A stretch of DNA of 32,684 nucleotides. Source: Pseudomonadota bacterium. Lineage in GTDB: Bacteria; Myxococcota_A; Bradymonadia; Bradymonadales; GCA-2716585. Below are positions 24,218 through 32,529 of the stretch, piece by piece (positions within the stretch are counted from its first letter, which is position 1; each line of letters begins with the position of its first letter). Below the pieces are notes generated by a model, which saw only the letters and a program-made list of their open reading frames with translations, did no database searches and was not told the origin of the DNA. The stretch is taken from NCBI GenBank assembly GCA_005804885.1, contig SYOX01000164.1:1-32684 (forward strand). Reading direction: 5' to 3'. Position numbers and translations under genes: made by a program.

Positions 24218-24399
24218 CGGGTCTCCAGGGTCTCGGGCGGGGACAGGCTAGCCGCACCTGGGGCGGCGAGCAAGGGGTCGGGCGCGTCTGCGGGGCCTCT
24301 CGTCGGCGGCCCTGGAGTTTCTCTGGTTGCGCCCGGGCGAGCGGAGGGGGCGTGGTCATGCGCGCGCGGGTGTGCGAAGGTGGTCGGCGGAGGTGGGCG

Positions 24400-25401
24400 A
24401 TGGGCGTGGGCTTGACGAGGCGGGGGTGGCTGTCGGCGGTCCTGGCGGGGGCTGCGGGGATGGCGTGCGGGCGGCGGTCGGAGGGCGTCGTCGCCGAGGT
24501 CGGGGGAGAGCCGCGCGGGGCGGCGGGCGCTGGGGAGCGGACAGGCGGCGCCGGTGAGCGGACGGGCGGCGCCGGTGAGCGGGCGAGCGGCGCGCTGGGC
24601 GATCCGTGGGGGCGGCGGTGGCGGCGGCTGTACTTCCCGGCGACGGCGTCGCGGGCCGAGGCGCAGCGGGCGGAGGTGCTGGGCGTGGGGGTGGGCGACG
24701 AGCCGGTGCTGATCGCCTTGCACGGGAGAGGGGAGACGCGGTCGCTGGAGGCGGGGGCGGGGTCATGGAGGGTGGACTACGAGATGGGCCGGGGGGACGC
24801 GCGGCTGAGGTCGCCGCCGCTGGTGGCCGAGGATCTGAAGGGCTTCGTGAGGCCAGCGCGGCTTGAGGCGATCAACGCGGCGCTTCGGGGGACGCCTTAT
24901 CGGGGCGTGAGGGTGGTGAGCCCCTTCACGCCGGACTTGATCCGGGCGGGCGCCTCGGAGGCGGCCGGCTTTGCGAGCTTCTTGATCGAGGAGCTCCTGC
25001 CGGCGGCGCGGGGGGGCGGCGGCAGGCCGGAGCGGACGGGGATCGACGGGGTGAGCCTCGGCGGGCGGCTGTCGCTGCTGGTGGGGCTGTCGCACCCGGA
25101 GATCTTCGGGGCGGTCGGGGCGATGCAGCCTGCGGTGCGGCGCTCGGAGGTGCCGGCCTTTGTGGCGCTGGCGGTGGCGGCCTCGCGGGTCAGGGCGCAG
25201 GTGGTGCGGCTGGTGACGAGCCAGGAGGACCCCTTCAGGCCCGTGGTGCACCTGCTGGGGGAGGCGCTGGCGCAGGCCGGGGTGGCGCACGCGGTGCAGG
25301 AGACGCCAGGGCCGCACGATTACGCGTGGAACCAGGGGCCGGGGAGCGTCGAGACGCTCTTGTGGTACGATCGGGTGCTGCGGGGGGAGCCGGGGCTTTG
25401 A
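24400..25401 (+). CDS. Alpha/beta-hydrolase esterase, Tat-type lipoprotein signal
   Basis: 333 residues from ATG 24400, with GGAGG six bases upstream. The N-terminus LTRRGWLSAVLAGAAGMAC has twin arginines (7-8) and a lipobox ending at Cys23, so export by Tat and lipidation are likely. A Gly/Ala/Glu-rich linker with two GERTGGA units follows. The catalytic domain has VLIALHGRGET (oxyanion region), the nucleophile elbow GVSLGG (Ser219), Asp in SQEDPFRP and His in GPHDYAWN, matching the esterase D / tributyrin-esterase-like family. The substrate is unknown. An in-frame GTG at 24352 would bury the signal and is less likely. Confidence 0.87.
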   Translation: MGVGLTRRGWLSAVLAGAAGMACGRRSEGVVAEVGGEPRGAAGAGERTGGAGERTGGAGERASGALGDPWGRRWRRLYFPATASRAEAQRAEVLGVGVGDEPVLIALHGRGETRSLEAGAGSWRVDYEMGRGDARLRSPPLVAEDLKGFVRPARLEAINAALRGTPYRGVRVVSPFTPDLIRAGASEAAGFASFLIEELLPAARGGGGRPERTGIDGVSLGGRLSLLVGLSHPEIFGAVGAMQPAVRRSEVPAFVALAVAASRVRAQVVRLVTSQEDPFRPVVHLLGEALAQAGVAHAVQETPGPHDYAWNQGPGSVETLLWYDRVLRGEPGL

Positions 25402-25536
25402 GGGCCCTGGCGAGGGCGCCGGGGTGAGCCAGCGGCGAAGGTCGGTGGCGGCGGCGGGCAGGGGGGGGCTCGACAAGCGGCGGTCGGCGTGGCAAACACT
25501 CGCCCGCCCGCGGGGGGCAGAGCTGGAGCTGGGACG

Positions 25537-26331
25537 ATGAAGGACATACAGAGCAAGGCGGATCACCGCCAGATTGACATCGACCAGGTCGGGGTGTGCG
25601 ATCTGCGCTACCCGATCGTGGTGTGGGACAGGGCCAACGCGAAGCAGGGCACGGTGGCCCAGCTGGAGATGTCGGTGAACCTGCCGCATCACTTCAAGGG
25701 GACCCACATGAGCCGCTTCGTGGAGCTGCTCAACCGGCACCGCGGGGAGGTGACGCTGCACACGGTGCCGACGATCCTGCGCGAGATGAAGGAGCGGCTG
25801 GACGCCGAGAGCGCGCGGCTGGAGGTGCGCTTCCCCTACTTCCTGGAGCGGGCCGCGCCTGCGACGGGGCAGAGCGGGCTGATGGATTACGAGTGCTGGT
25901 TCATCGGGGAGGCCAGCGCCCAGGGCGACGACTTCATCCTGGGGGTCAAGGTGCCGGTGACGAGCCTGTGCCCGTGCTCCAAGGCCATCAGCGATTACGG
26001 GGCGCACAACCAGCGCGGGTTGATCACGATCGAGGTTCGCACGCGGCCGGACGCCGAGGGGCGGCCGACCTTCATGTGGATCGAGGAGCTGGTGGAGGTG
26101 GCCGAGGCGTCCGCGTCCGCGCCGGTGTACCCGCTGCTCAAGCGGGCCGACGAGCGCTTCGTGACGATGCAGGCCTACGACAACCCCGTCTTCGTGGAGG
26201 ACATGGTGCGCAATGTCGCGGCCAGGCTCCAGGAGGACGCGCGGGTGGGGTGGTTCCACGTCCACGCGGTCAACCACGAGAGCATCCACAACCACGGGGC
26301 CTTCGCGCGCATCCGGTGGCAGCGGCCCTGA
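25537..26331 (+). CDS. folE2: GTP cyclohydrolase FolE2 (type IB)
   Basis: 264 residues, normal for the family. Converts GTP to 7,8-dihydroneopterin triphosphate, the first step toward folate and queuosine-type pterins; unlike FolE it is not strictly zinc-dependent. Recognised from VGVCDLRYPI, THMSRFVELLN, the active-site block SLCPCSKAISDYGAHNQR (Cys145, Cys147, His157), YDNPVFVEDMVRNVA and the end VNHESIHNHGAFA. The start ATG 25537 (MKDIQSK) has GGAG at 11-14 bases upstream. It is the only GTP cyclohydrolase in the window and could supply substrate for a pterin-like pathway; the divergent PTPS homologue is about 21 kb away, so a direct link is inference. Confidence 0.95.
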   Translation: MKDIQSKADHRQIDIDQVGVCDLRYPIVVWDRANAKQGTVAQLEMSVNLPHHFKGTHMSRFVELLNRHRGEVTLHTVPTILREMKERLDAESARLEVRFPYFLERAAPATGQSGLMDYECWFIGEASAQGDDFILGVKVPVTSLCPCSKAISDYGAHNQRGLITIEVRTRPDAEGRPTFMWIEELVEVAEASASAPVYPLLKRADERFVTMQAYDNPVFVEDMVRNVAARLQEDARVGWFHVHAVNHESIHNHGAFARIRWQRP

Positions 26332-26505
26332 GGGCGTCGATCCGGATCCAGCGCATCAGGCGATCCGCTCGCCCTTGAGCGCCGGGATCATGTCTCCCAG
26401 ATCATGCGATATCCAGATCGTATGCCTGTCAGGTCATGTGCTGGACGGCCCTGCGCGAGCCATGACCTTGAGGTGATGGGTCTTGAACGGGCGTCAAGAA
26501 CGGGC

Positions 26506-29500
26506 TCAAGGCTCCCTGACGAAGCTGTAGCGCTCAAGCAGCGCCGCGGCCTCCTGAGCCTGCGCCGCGTCCAGCGACCCGATCTCGCGGGCGGCCTCCA
26601 GGCACATCCAGCGGTGGTAGGGCGCTCTGCACGACGCTGAGACCTCCAGCGCGTCCTTGAGGTGCGATCTGGCGCGGGCCGGCTTGCCGTCGAAGTGAGC
26701 GAGCAGCGCCAGCGCCCTGGCCCCCATCGGCCTGAAGGCGACGATGGCGTTCTTGCGCAGCCGCCGGGCCAGCCGCCGCGCCTTGGCGGCCTGCGCCGCA
26801 TCGAGCGACCCCTGGCGCCGCAAGCCCACCAGCGCCGAGAGGTAGGGCGACAGCCAGAAGGACATGTTGAAGTTGAGCAGGAAGACGCCCAACGCATCGA
26901 CCGCGCGGTAGAGGCGATCCTGGCGCTCGATCACGGCCTCGAAGCGCCCCTGGTTGACGTCCAGCAGGCTGTGCGAGAGCGCCATCCAGAAGTGCTCCGC
27001 CGTGACCGACTCCGGCAACTTCGGCTCCCACAGCGCCACCAGCCGCTGGCCCTCGGCAAAGTCCCCCCGGCGCGCCAGCGACCTGATCCGCGGCGCAAAG
27101 GCGAAGGCGTTGGCCCAGGCGTTCTGGTAGGTCTCCATCGTCTGGCACAGATCCACGAGCGGCTCGTGCTCGCTCAAGAGCTCCTGCGCGATGATCATCC
27201 ACCCCTGCGCCCAGACGCCGTCATCGGTCCGCAGCGCCCCCTGGCGCCCGTACCCCTCGATGCAAGGCGAGAGCGACTCCCGGGCCGCCCGAGCGTCGCT
27301 CTGCATGTACACCGCCCCTCGCCAGCGCTGGGCCAGCTCGACCCCGAGCGGGACGTCCCGCTCCCTCGACCACGCCTCGGCCGCGTCCAACTCCCTGTGC
27401 GACCAGGACAGCACCGCCGGCAAGGTGTTGAAGGTGAAGGCCATCGTCCCGGCCCGGATCAAGCGGGCCAGCACGCGCCCCGTGTCGTCGTTGAGCCGCC
27501 TGGCCAGCAAGCTCGACCGCGCGTTGAACTCCAGCGCCACCGTCAACCACATCCACCCGACCGAGTTGGTGATGTCGTTGTAGAGCGCCATCTGCTCCCC
27601 GTCCAGGGGCGTCGGCGCGCGGCGCAGCCACTTGTCCGGCAGCAAGGACAGGGAGATCAGCGCACACTGCAGCACGCCCGTGATCGCCAGCGCGCCGATG
27701 TACCCTCGCCGCAGCCGCAGCCCCTCGGGCGACAAGATCTCCTGAAAGAGCAGCTGGCTCTCGGCCATCTCCCGGATCCGGAAGAGCGCCGACGCCAGCC
27801 GCCTGCGCAGCCGCCGCTGGAGCAGATCCAGCTCCTCCCGCTGCGCCTTGTCCGCGCGCCCCCGCGCGATCTCCTGGATCGCCCCATTGCCCCGACGCCA
27901 CGCCCCGATCGCCTCCTGCTCCTCTCCGGCGACCTCGTGGAGCGCGCCGATCCGCTCCCAGCCGATCACCCGATCCTTCCAGGGCATCGCGGCCTCGGCC
28001 GCCTCCAGCGCCATGCGGTAGAGCGACGCGGCGTGCCCGAAGGCCAGCTTGGCCTCAGCGCTCCGGGCGGCCTGCAGCGCGTAGCGCTGCGCCCGCTCGT
28101 CGTCCCCCGCCGCCCGCCAGTGCCTCAGCAGCGCCCCGGCGTGGTCGCCCTGCGGGTCGCCCTCCAGCACCTCGGCCAGCGCCCGGTGGTGCGCGGCCCG
28201 GCGCTCGGCCGGCAGGTTCGCGTAGGCGATCTCGCGGAACTTGTCGTGGTAGAGATCGAAGGTGGTCGTCTCGTCGGCGCCGTGCCCCGCGTCGGCCTCT
28301 TCGAGCGTCGGCCGCATCAGCCGCTCGCCGGTCAGCTCGTCGAGCGCGGCGGCGAAGCCCTCGGTCGTCAGGCCGCTGGCCTGACGCAGCAAGAGCGCAG
28401 GGGACGACCCCCCGGCGGTGGCGGCCAGCTCAAGGACGAGGCGCGCAGGCCCGGAGAGCTCTTCGAAGCGCAAGGTCACCAGCTCGGCGATCGAAGGCAG
28501 CCGCAGGGTGCGCGTGATCTGCTGCTGGATCTCCTGGCGCGAGAGCATCAGCGCGAGCTGCATGGCGAAGAAGGGGTTGCCGCCAGCCTGCTCGGCGATC
28601 GTCCCGATGTTGCGGCGCGGCGCCCCGGCGTCCGGGATCTCGCCGAGCACGCCCTCGATCAGCCGCGAGACGTCCGCGTGGCTCAAGGGCTTGAGCACCA
28701 GCGTCAAGAGCCTGTCCTTGTCCCCGTGGGCGTCGAGCAGCTGCCGCAGCGGGTGATCGCCGCTGACCCCCTCGGGCCGGAACATGCCCAGGATGAACAC
28801 CCTGCCGAGGCGCTCCTCGATCAACCTCGACAAGAGCGCCATGCTCTCGGCGTCGGTCCACTGGAGGTCGTCGATGGCCAGCATCAGCGGCCCTTTCTCC
28901 TGAAAGCGCGCCATGATATGGCTCAAGCGCTCGAAGGCCACCTCGCGCAACTCGAACTGGTTCAGGCGCGCGATCGCCTTGGGCAGCTGGGCCGACGACC
29001 CCCCCGCGGCCTTGAAGCCGTAGGCGCTGCGGCGCCGCTCGCGCACCAGCGCCAGGGCCGGGAAGATGCAACTGGCCACCGCCAGATCCTCGCCCAGCGC
29101 CTCCGTCTCCTCCTTCGGCCACGTCGACAGCGCCAGCGCCACCGCGTCCATGATCTGATCAAAGGCCCGGAAGGGCAGCGCCTCGCGCTCGTAGCACCGC
29201 CCCCGGAAGATCGAGAAGCCCCGCTCCCGAGCCGCGTCGATCACCGCGTTGGTCAGGTAGGTCTTGCCCACGCCGCTCTCGCCCTGGAGCATCACCACGT
29301 TGAGCTGCCCCGACCCGGCCGAGCTGTCCAGGCGCTGGCGCAAGAGCGCCATCTCCTTGTCGCGGCCGACGAGCCGCTCCTGGGCGCCGCGCTGCATCTG
29401 CGGGGTGCGCGTCGAGAGCGTCGAGGCGGTCAACGACAACCACTGGCGCACCTGCGGGATCGTCGGCCGCTGCGACGGATCCTTGGACAGCAGCGCGTGG

Positions 29501-30330
29501 CAGGTCGCCGCCAGCGCCTCGGGCACCCCCATCACCTTGGCCTCGATGGGCGTCGGCGCCATCGACTGGTGCGCCATCATGAGCTGGAAGGCGTGCCCCT
29601 CGAAGGGCGGCGCCCCCGTCAAGAGGTGGTAGATGACGCACCCGAGCGCGTACATGTCCGCCGAGGGCTCGACCGCGCGCCGGCTCGTCGCCTGCTCCGG
29701 CGCCATGTACGCCAGCGTCCCGAGCACCTGCCCCTTTTGCCCCGCGGCCTGATCCTCGTTCTCGCTCTTGACGATGCCGAAGTCCATCAGCCGCACACGG
29801 CCCTGGACGTCGACCAGGATGTTGTCCGGCTTCAGATCGCAGTGCACGATCCCGCGCTCGTGCAAGAACTCCAGGCCGTCGAGCAGCTGCGAGAGCGTCG
29901 CGCCGAGCGCCAGCAGATCGCAGGCCGGCTTGTCGCGCGGCACCTCCCCGAGCTTCACCCCCTGCAGGAAGGTCGACGCGTCGATCGCGTCAAGCCGCAG
30001 CGTCGTCTGGTTCTCCGTCCGCGTGTCGCTGACCTGGCCGGTGAGCACCTCCAGGATCGACGCGCCGTCGACCAGCTCCATCGTGAAGAACCACTGATTG
30101 TCCTCGGCGTGCAGATCAAAGAGGCGCACCAGGTTCGGGTGCCGCAGCTCGGCCACGCTGCGGAACTCGCGCTTGAAGCGCATCATCGCCTCGGTGTCGC
30201 CCTTGCTCATCACCTTGAGCGCGCACCGGACCCCCTTCTCCAGATCCTCGACCTCGTAGACCGCGCCCATGCCGCCCTTGCCGATCTGACGGATGAGCTT
30301 GTAGCGCTGAGTGCCGAGGAACGCTTGCAC
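26506..30330 (-). CDS. Ser/Thr kinase fused to AAA/STAND ATPase and TPR-like helical repeats
   Basis: 1274 residues. Kinase domain (about 10-300): YKLIRQIGKGGMGAVYE (glycine loop), CALK (K39), VHCDLKPDN (D165), MDFG (D183), LAYMAPEQ. The catalytic loop has Cys in place of the Arg of HRD, so it is a non-RD kinase. The AAA/STAND part follows, with an intact Walker A GESGVGKT (about 350-357) and Walker B LMLAIDDLQWTD (about 480-491), then SLR.LIEERLGRVFILGMFRPEG. The C-terminal ~600 residues are helical, TPR-like, as in the PknK/MalT-like regulators. The start is GTG 30330: GGGAGG lies eight bases upstream, and homology begins right after it; the open frame extends further to 30591 without homology. 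It is divergent from the small membrane-protein genes. Confidence 0.92.
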   Translation of the reverse strand: MQAFLGTQRYKLIRQIGKGGMGAVYEVEDLEKGVRCALKVMSKGDTEAMMRFKREFRSVAELRHPNLVRLFDLHAEDNQWFFTMELVDGASILEVLTGQVSDTRTENQTTLRLDAIDASTFLQGVKLGEVPRDKPACDLLALGATLSQLLDGLEFLHERGIVHCDLKPDNILVDVQGRVRLMDFGIVKSENEDQAAGQKGQVLGTLAYMAPEQATSRRAVEPSADMYALGCVIYHLLTGAPPFEGHAFQLMMAHQSMAPTPIEAKVMGVPEALAATCHALLSKDPSQRPTIPQVRQWLSLTASTLSTRTPQMQRGAQERLVGRDKEMALLRQRLDSSAGSGQLNVVMLQGESGVGKTYLTNAVIDAARERGFSIFRGRCYEREALPFRAFDQIMDAVALALSTWPKEETEALGEDLAVASCIFPALALVRERRRSAYGFKAAGGSSAQLPKAIARLNQFELREVAFERLSHIMARFQEKGPLMLAIDDLQWTDAESMALLSRLIEERLGRVFILGMFRPEGVSGDHPLRQLLDAHGDKDRLLTLVLKPLSHADVSRLIEGVLGEIPDAGAPRRNIGTIAEQAGGNPFFAMQLALMLSRQEIQQQITRTLRLPSIAELVTLRFEELSGPARLVLELAATAGGSSPALLLRQASGLTTEGFAAALDELTGERLMRPTLEEADAGHGADETTTFDLYHDKFREIAYANLPAERRAAHHRALAEVLEGDPQGDHAGALLRHWRAAGDDERAQRYALQAARSAEAKLAFGHAASLYRMALEAAEAAMPWKDRVIGWERIGALHEVAGEEQEAIGAWRRGNGAIQEIARGRADKAQREELDLLQRRLRRRLASALFRIREMAESQLLFQEILSPEGLRLRRGYIGALAITGVLQCALISLSLLPDKWLRRAPTPLDGEQMALYNDITNSVGWMWLTVALEFNARSSLLARRLNDDTGRVLARLIRAGTMAFTFNTLPAVLSWSHRELDAAEAWSRERDVPLGVELAQRWRGAVYMQSDARAARESLSPCIEGYGRQGALRTDDGVWAQGWMIIAQELLSEHEPLVDLCQTMETYQNAWANAFAFAPRIRSLARRGDFAEGQRLVALWEPKLPESVTAEHFWMALSHSLLDVNQGRFEAVIERQDRLYRAVDALGVFLLNFNMSFWLSPYLSALVGLRRQGSLDAAQAAKARRLARRLRKNAIVAFRPMGARALALLAHFDGKPARARSHLKDALEVSASCRAPYHRWMCLEAAREIGSLDAAQAQEAAALLERYSFVREP

Positions 30331-30478
30331 GAAGAAGGCCTCCCTGTCCTTGAACTGCCCGGAGTGTGCGCGATCGCGCCTTCTCACACAAGAACGCCCG
30401 GCGCGCCACATCAAGGGCAGCGCTCGCGCGGCCCAGGGTGTAAGATCGCACAGAGGGGAGGCGTCGCGGAGGCGAGCG

Positions 30479-30868
30479 ATGAGGCGAGCGATCATCCTGG
30501 TGTTGGCGGCGGCGGCGCCGTGGCTGGCGCTGGCGTCGGTCAACGCGGCGATGGGGACGCCCGAGCGGGCGTGGCGGGCGGATCGGTGCACCCGCGCGTG
30601 CCACGACCGGGGCTGTCGGCACCCGCCGCGGCTGCCGGAGGTGATCTCGGGCGACAGCGGGCTCTACGGGGCGACGATCAGGGGGCTCACCGTCGTCGGG
30701 GAGGCCTCGGGGCTGGGGCGCCGACGAGGGTACGCGGCGGCCAACCTGCTGCTCTTCTGCGTGGGGTGGCCGGGGCTGATGCTGGCGCTGCTGGCCCTCG
30801 TGCTCAGGCAGCGCGGCCGGCTCTCGGCGCTGCGGGCCGAGGCGCGCGAGGTGGACGATGGGGGCTGA
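30479..30868 (+). CDS. Small membrane protein with Cys-rich periplasmic segment, unknown
   Basis: 129 residues from ATG 30479, with GGAGG eight bases upstream. Two hydrophobic helices: MRRAIILVLAAAAPWLAL (about 1-20) and LLLFCVGWPGLMLALLALVL (about 90-110). Between them lies a likely periplasmic loop with CTRACHDRGCRHPPRLP (Cys about 39, 43, 48) and SGDSGLYGATIRGLTVVGEASGL. No family recognised. The stop overlaps the ATG of the next gene by 11 bases, so the pair is probably translated together. It is divergent from the kinase/STAND gene, sharing a 148-base promoter region. Confidence 0.72.
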   Translation: MRRAIILVLAAAAPWLALASVNAAMGTPERAWRADRCTRACHDRGCRHPPRLPEVISGDSGLYGATIRGLTVVGEASGLGRRRGYAAANLLLFCVGWPGLMLALLALVLRQRGRLSALRAEAREVDDGG

Positions 30869-31067
30869 CTGGGAGGGCCGCCTGGAGGCGCTCTACTGGG
30901 CTTGCGTGGACTTCATGATCCACGGGGCGAACCTGCTGGGCGTGACCTATCGCGACGCCAACAGCTTGATCTTCTTCGTGATCTGGCCGCTGGTGACGGC
31001 GACTCTGGCGGGCGCGGCGCTGTGGCAGGGGATAGGGCTGCTGCGCCTGTCACGACGGCGAGGGTGA
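30858..31067 (+). CDS. Small single-helix membrane protein, unknown
   Basis: 69 residues, MGADWEG start. One clear hydrophobic stretch (SLIFFVIWPLVTATLAGAAL, about 36-56) preceded by an amphipathic segment ALYWACVDFMIHGANLLGVTYRDAN. The pattern CVDF.I..ANLLG.TYRD.N..IFF resembles short hypothetical proteins I have seen in other bacteria, without known function. It overlaps the previous gene by 11 bases. The final LRLSRRRG is basic, so the C-terminus is probably cytoplasmic. It ends four bases before the convergent 31071 gene. Confidence 0.68.
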   Translation: MGADWEGRLEALYWACVDFMIHGANLLGVTYRDANSLIFFVIWPLVTATLAGAALWQGIGLLRLSRRRG

Positions 31068-31070
31068 TCC

Positions 31071-31838
31071 TCAGTGCACGCGATAGCCGCCGTAGCCGGC
31101 GGCGCTGCGGTTGAAGCGGCTCCACTCGCGCACGAGGCTCATCGAGCCCCGGATGCGCTTGAGGGTTTCGAAGCCGACGATGTCCATGGCGATCTCCAGC
31201 GCGCCGCTCAGGGCGGCGTGCTCATCGATGAGCTCCTCCTGGGCCATCAACTCAAGGAGGCGATCGAGGGCCCTGGCGATGATGATGCACTCCTCGGGGT
31301 GGACCAGCCACCGCTCGTTGGAGCAGAACTTGGCCGCCGGGACGAGGCCGGCGTTGCTCGCGCGGGCGGCGCGGACGGGCTCGTGCAGGGCGAAGACGGC
31401 CTCGGCCCAGGCCTCGTACTCGGGGCTGTCGGGATCGCCAGGGGCCAGCGACGAGGGCGCCGGCCACTGGGCCTCCCACTCCCAGTCCATGACGCCGGAG
31501 GCGGTCATTGCGTCGCGCAGCACCGGCATGGCGCTGATGTTGGCGCGGAAGCAGGAGGACTGGATGCGCCGCCCGTGGTAGTTGCCGCCGCAAGATCCCC
31601 CGCCGTGGGTGCGCTTGAGGCGCTGACGCTCGCGATCGGTCGTGCAGCGGGCCAGCATCGACTCGTAATCTGGATCGGGGGCGCTGGTGGGCCTCAAGCA
31701 CACGGACCCCTCCAGGCCCTTCGCGCCGACCTCGCTCTCCTCGGCTTCTTCGGGGCCGATCTCGTGGTTGCAGAAGTCGCAGACGTAGTACACCCGCTCG
31801 GGTGGGCCGCCATTGCACATCCACATGTCGTATCCCAT
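31071..31838 (-). CDS. Cytosolic protein of unknown family with CxxC motif
   Basis: 255 residues from ATG 31838, with GAGAG about ten bases upstream. No signal peptide. N-terminal YYVCDFCNHEIG (CxxC), later GSCGGNYHGRRIQSSCFR, then a mostly helical C-terminal half (WLVHPEECIIIARALDRLLELMAQEELIDEHAALS broken by charged residues). The CxxC could bind zinc or be redox active. A region from about 178 to 255 reads like a helical bundle. No function can be assigned. It sits next to the divergent small membrane genes in a tail-to-tail arrangement. Confidence 0.68.
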   Translation of the reverse strand: MGYDMWMCNGGPPERVYYVCDFCNHEIGPEEAEESEVGAKGLEGSVCLRPTSAPDPDYESMLARCTTDRERQRLKRTHGGGSCGGNYHGRRIQSSCFRANISAMPVLRDAMTASGVMDWEWEAQWPAPSSLAPGDPDSPEYEAWAEAVFALHEPVRAARASNAGLVPAAKFCSNERWLVHPEECIIIARALDRLLELMAQEELIDEHAALSGALEIAMDIVGFETLKRIRGSMSLVREWSRFNRSAAGYGGYRVH

Positions 31839-32090
31839 GGCACCATCTCTCAGATTGGAAGTCGTTCTGTCTCATCGCCTCGCCGACACTCTGTCCCTGA
31901 CCTCGCTCGCAAAGCAAGGTCTGGCCCGGATCAATCGTCAAGGGCGGGCTCATTGAAGCCCCAAGGCCCCGCCGCGCTCGACGACCGCCCCACCCGACGA
32001 GCCCCCGCAGGGGCGCCCCTGGCCTGTAGCGCCGGGCGCGAGGGCAGCGGCCCTACGCCCGGGGCGGGCGGCGTCGCGTCAACCTCCTGG
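31839..32090. other. Intergenic stretch without visible features
   Basis: Upstream of the CxxC-protein gene, reaching to the repeat array at 32091. Short frames only. The promoter of the CxxC protein should lie here (minus strand), but no clear -35/-10 pair was seen. Confidence 0.5.
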
Positions 32091-32214
32091 AGCCTTCGGA
32101 AGGCGGGCGAACAAGTCGTGCGGACGGCTCAACAAGTCGTGCAGACGGGTCTTCAAGTTGTGCAGACGGGTCCGGGATTGATGTGTGCGCCAGGAACATC
32201 GGTGCAGACGGGAT
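32091..32214 (-). repeat. 21-bp tandem repeat array, left arm
   Basis: On the plus strand CAAGT(C/T)GTGC(A/G)GACGG recurs at 32112, 32133 and 32154, exactly 21 bases apart. It is flanked by variant units: GCCTTCGGAAGGCGGGCG before, and GAACATCGGTGCAGACGGG after. The units match those of the right arm in opposite orientation. Translated on the minus strand, a unit reads (T/S)RLH(N/D)L-type heptads, but no credible gene contains them. Confidence 0.8.
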
Positions 32215-32317
32215 CGAGATGAGTGTCGCGCGCCGTGGCTATTGGGGCGGTCGCTCTGGAGAACAATGACGCGCCTCGTCGAGCCCGTGGTGACGGGCCT
32301 CGAAATTTTCAAAGTGG

Positions 32318-32515
32318 CTTGCACGATTCAAAAAGCCGTCTGCACAACTTGCGGCGCCGCCTTCCGATGTTCTCGGGCCGCCTTCCGATGTTCGCAAGCG
32401 TCCTTCGTGTGTGATCCTGGCGAGGGTCACTGGGCCCAACGACGAGCGCCGGAGTCTTCGGGCCGCCTTCCGCGGTCAACAGCTCGCCTTCCGAGGTCCC
32501 ACGCCGCCTTCGTGA
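32318..32515 (+). repeat. 21-bp tandem repeat array, right arm
   Basis: Units begin GCCGTCTGCACAACTTGC (32335), GCCGCCTTCCGATGTTC (32356) and GCCGCCTTCCGATGTTC (32377), with GCGTCCTTCG in phase at 32398; all are 21 bases apart. Degraded units continue with CCGCCTTCCGCGG (32463) and TCGCCTTCCGAGG (32484) and end near GCCGCCTTCGTG (32503). The segment at 32336-32351 is the exact reverse complement of 32154-32169 in the left arm, and CCGATGTTC is the reverse complement of GAACATCGG there. Confidence 0.8.
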
Positions 32516-32529
32516 GGGCGAGGGCCGCT

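Noticed and set aside
26388..26897. 169-codon minus-strand frame at the 3' end of the kinase/STAND gene
   Set aside because: It overlaps the C-terminal TPR-like part in another frame, with an Arg/Ser-rich composition and no resemblance to known proteins.
26662..30918. 1418-codon open frame on the plus strand over the kinase/STAND gene
   Set aside because: Antisense shadow: the minus strand encodes an obvious kinase/AAA protein with all motifs. The plus translation is Arg/Pro/Leu-rich with no family resemblance and stays open because of GC-rich third positions.
32079..32414. Two short frames with RLHNL / RLPMF heptads
   Set aside because: They come from the 21-bp repeat arrays read in a divisible-by-three period. 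There is no ribosome-binding site or conserved context, and the same pattern is open on both strands.
32091..32515. CRISPR array
   Set aside because: The 21-bp units are contiguous, with no unique spacers of constant length, and occur in both orientations. No cas genes are in the window.
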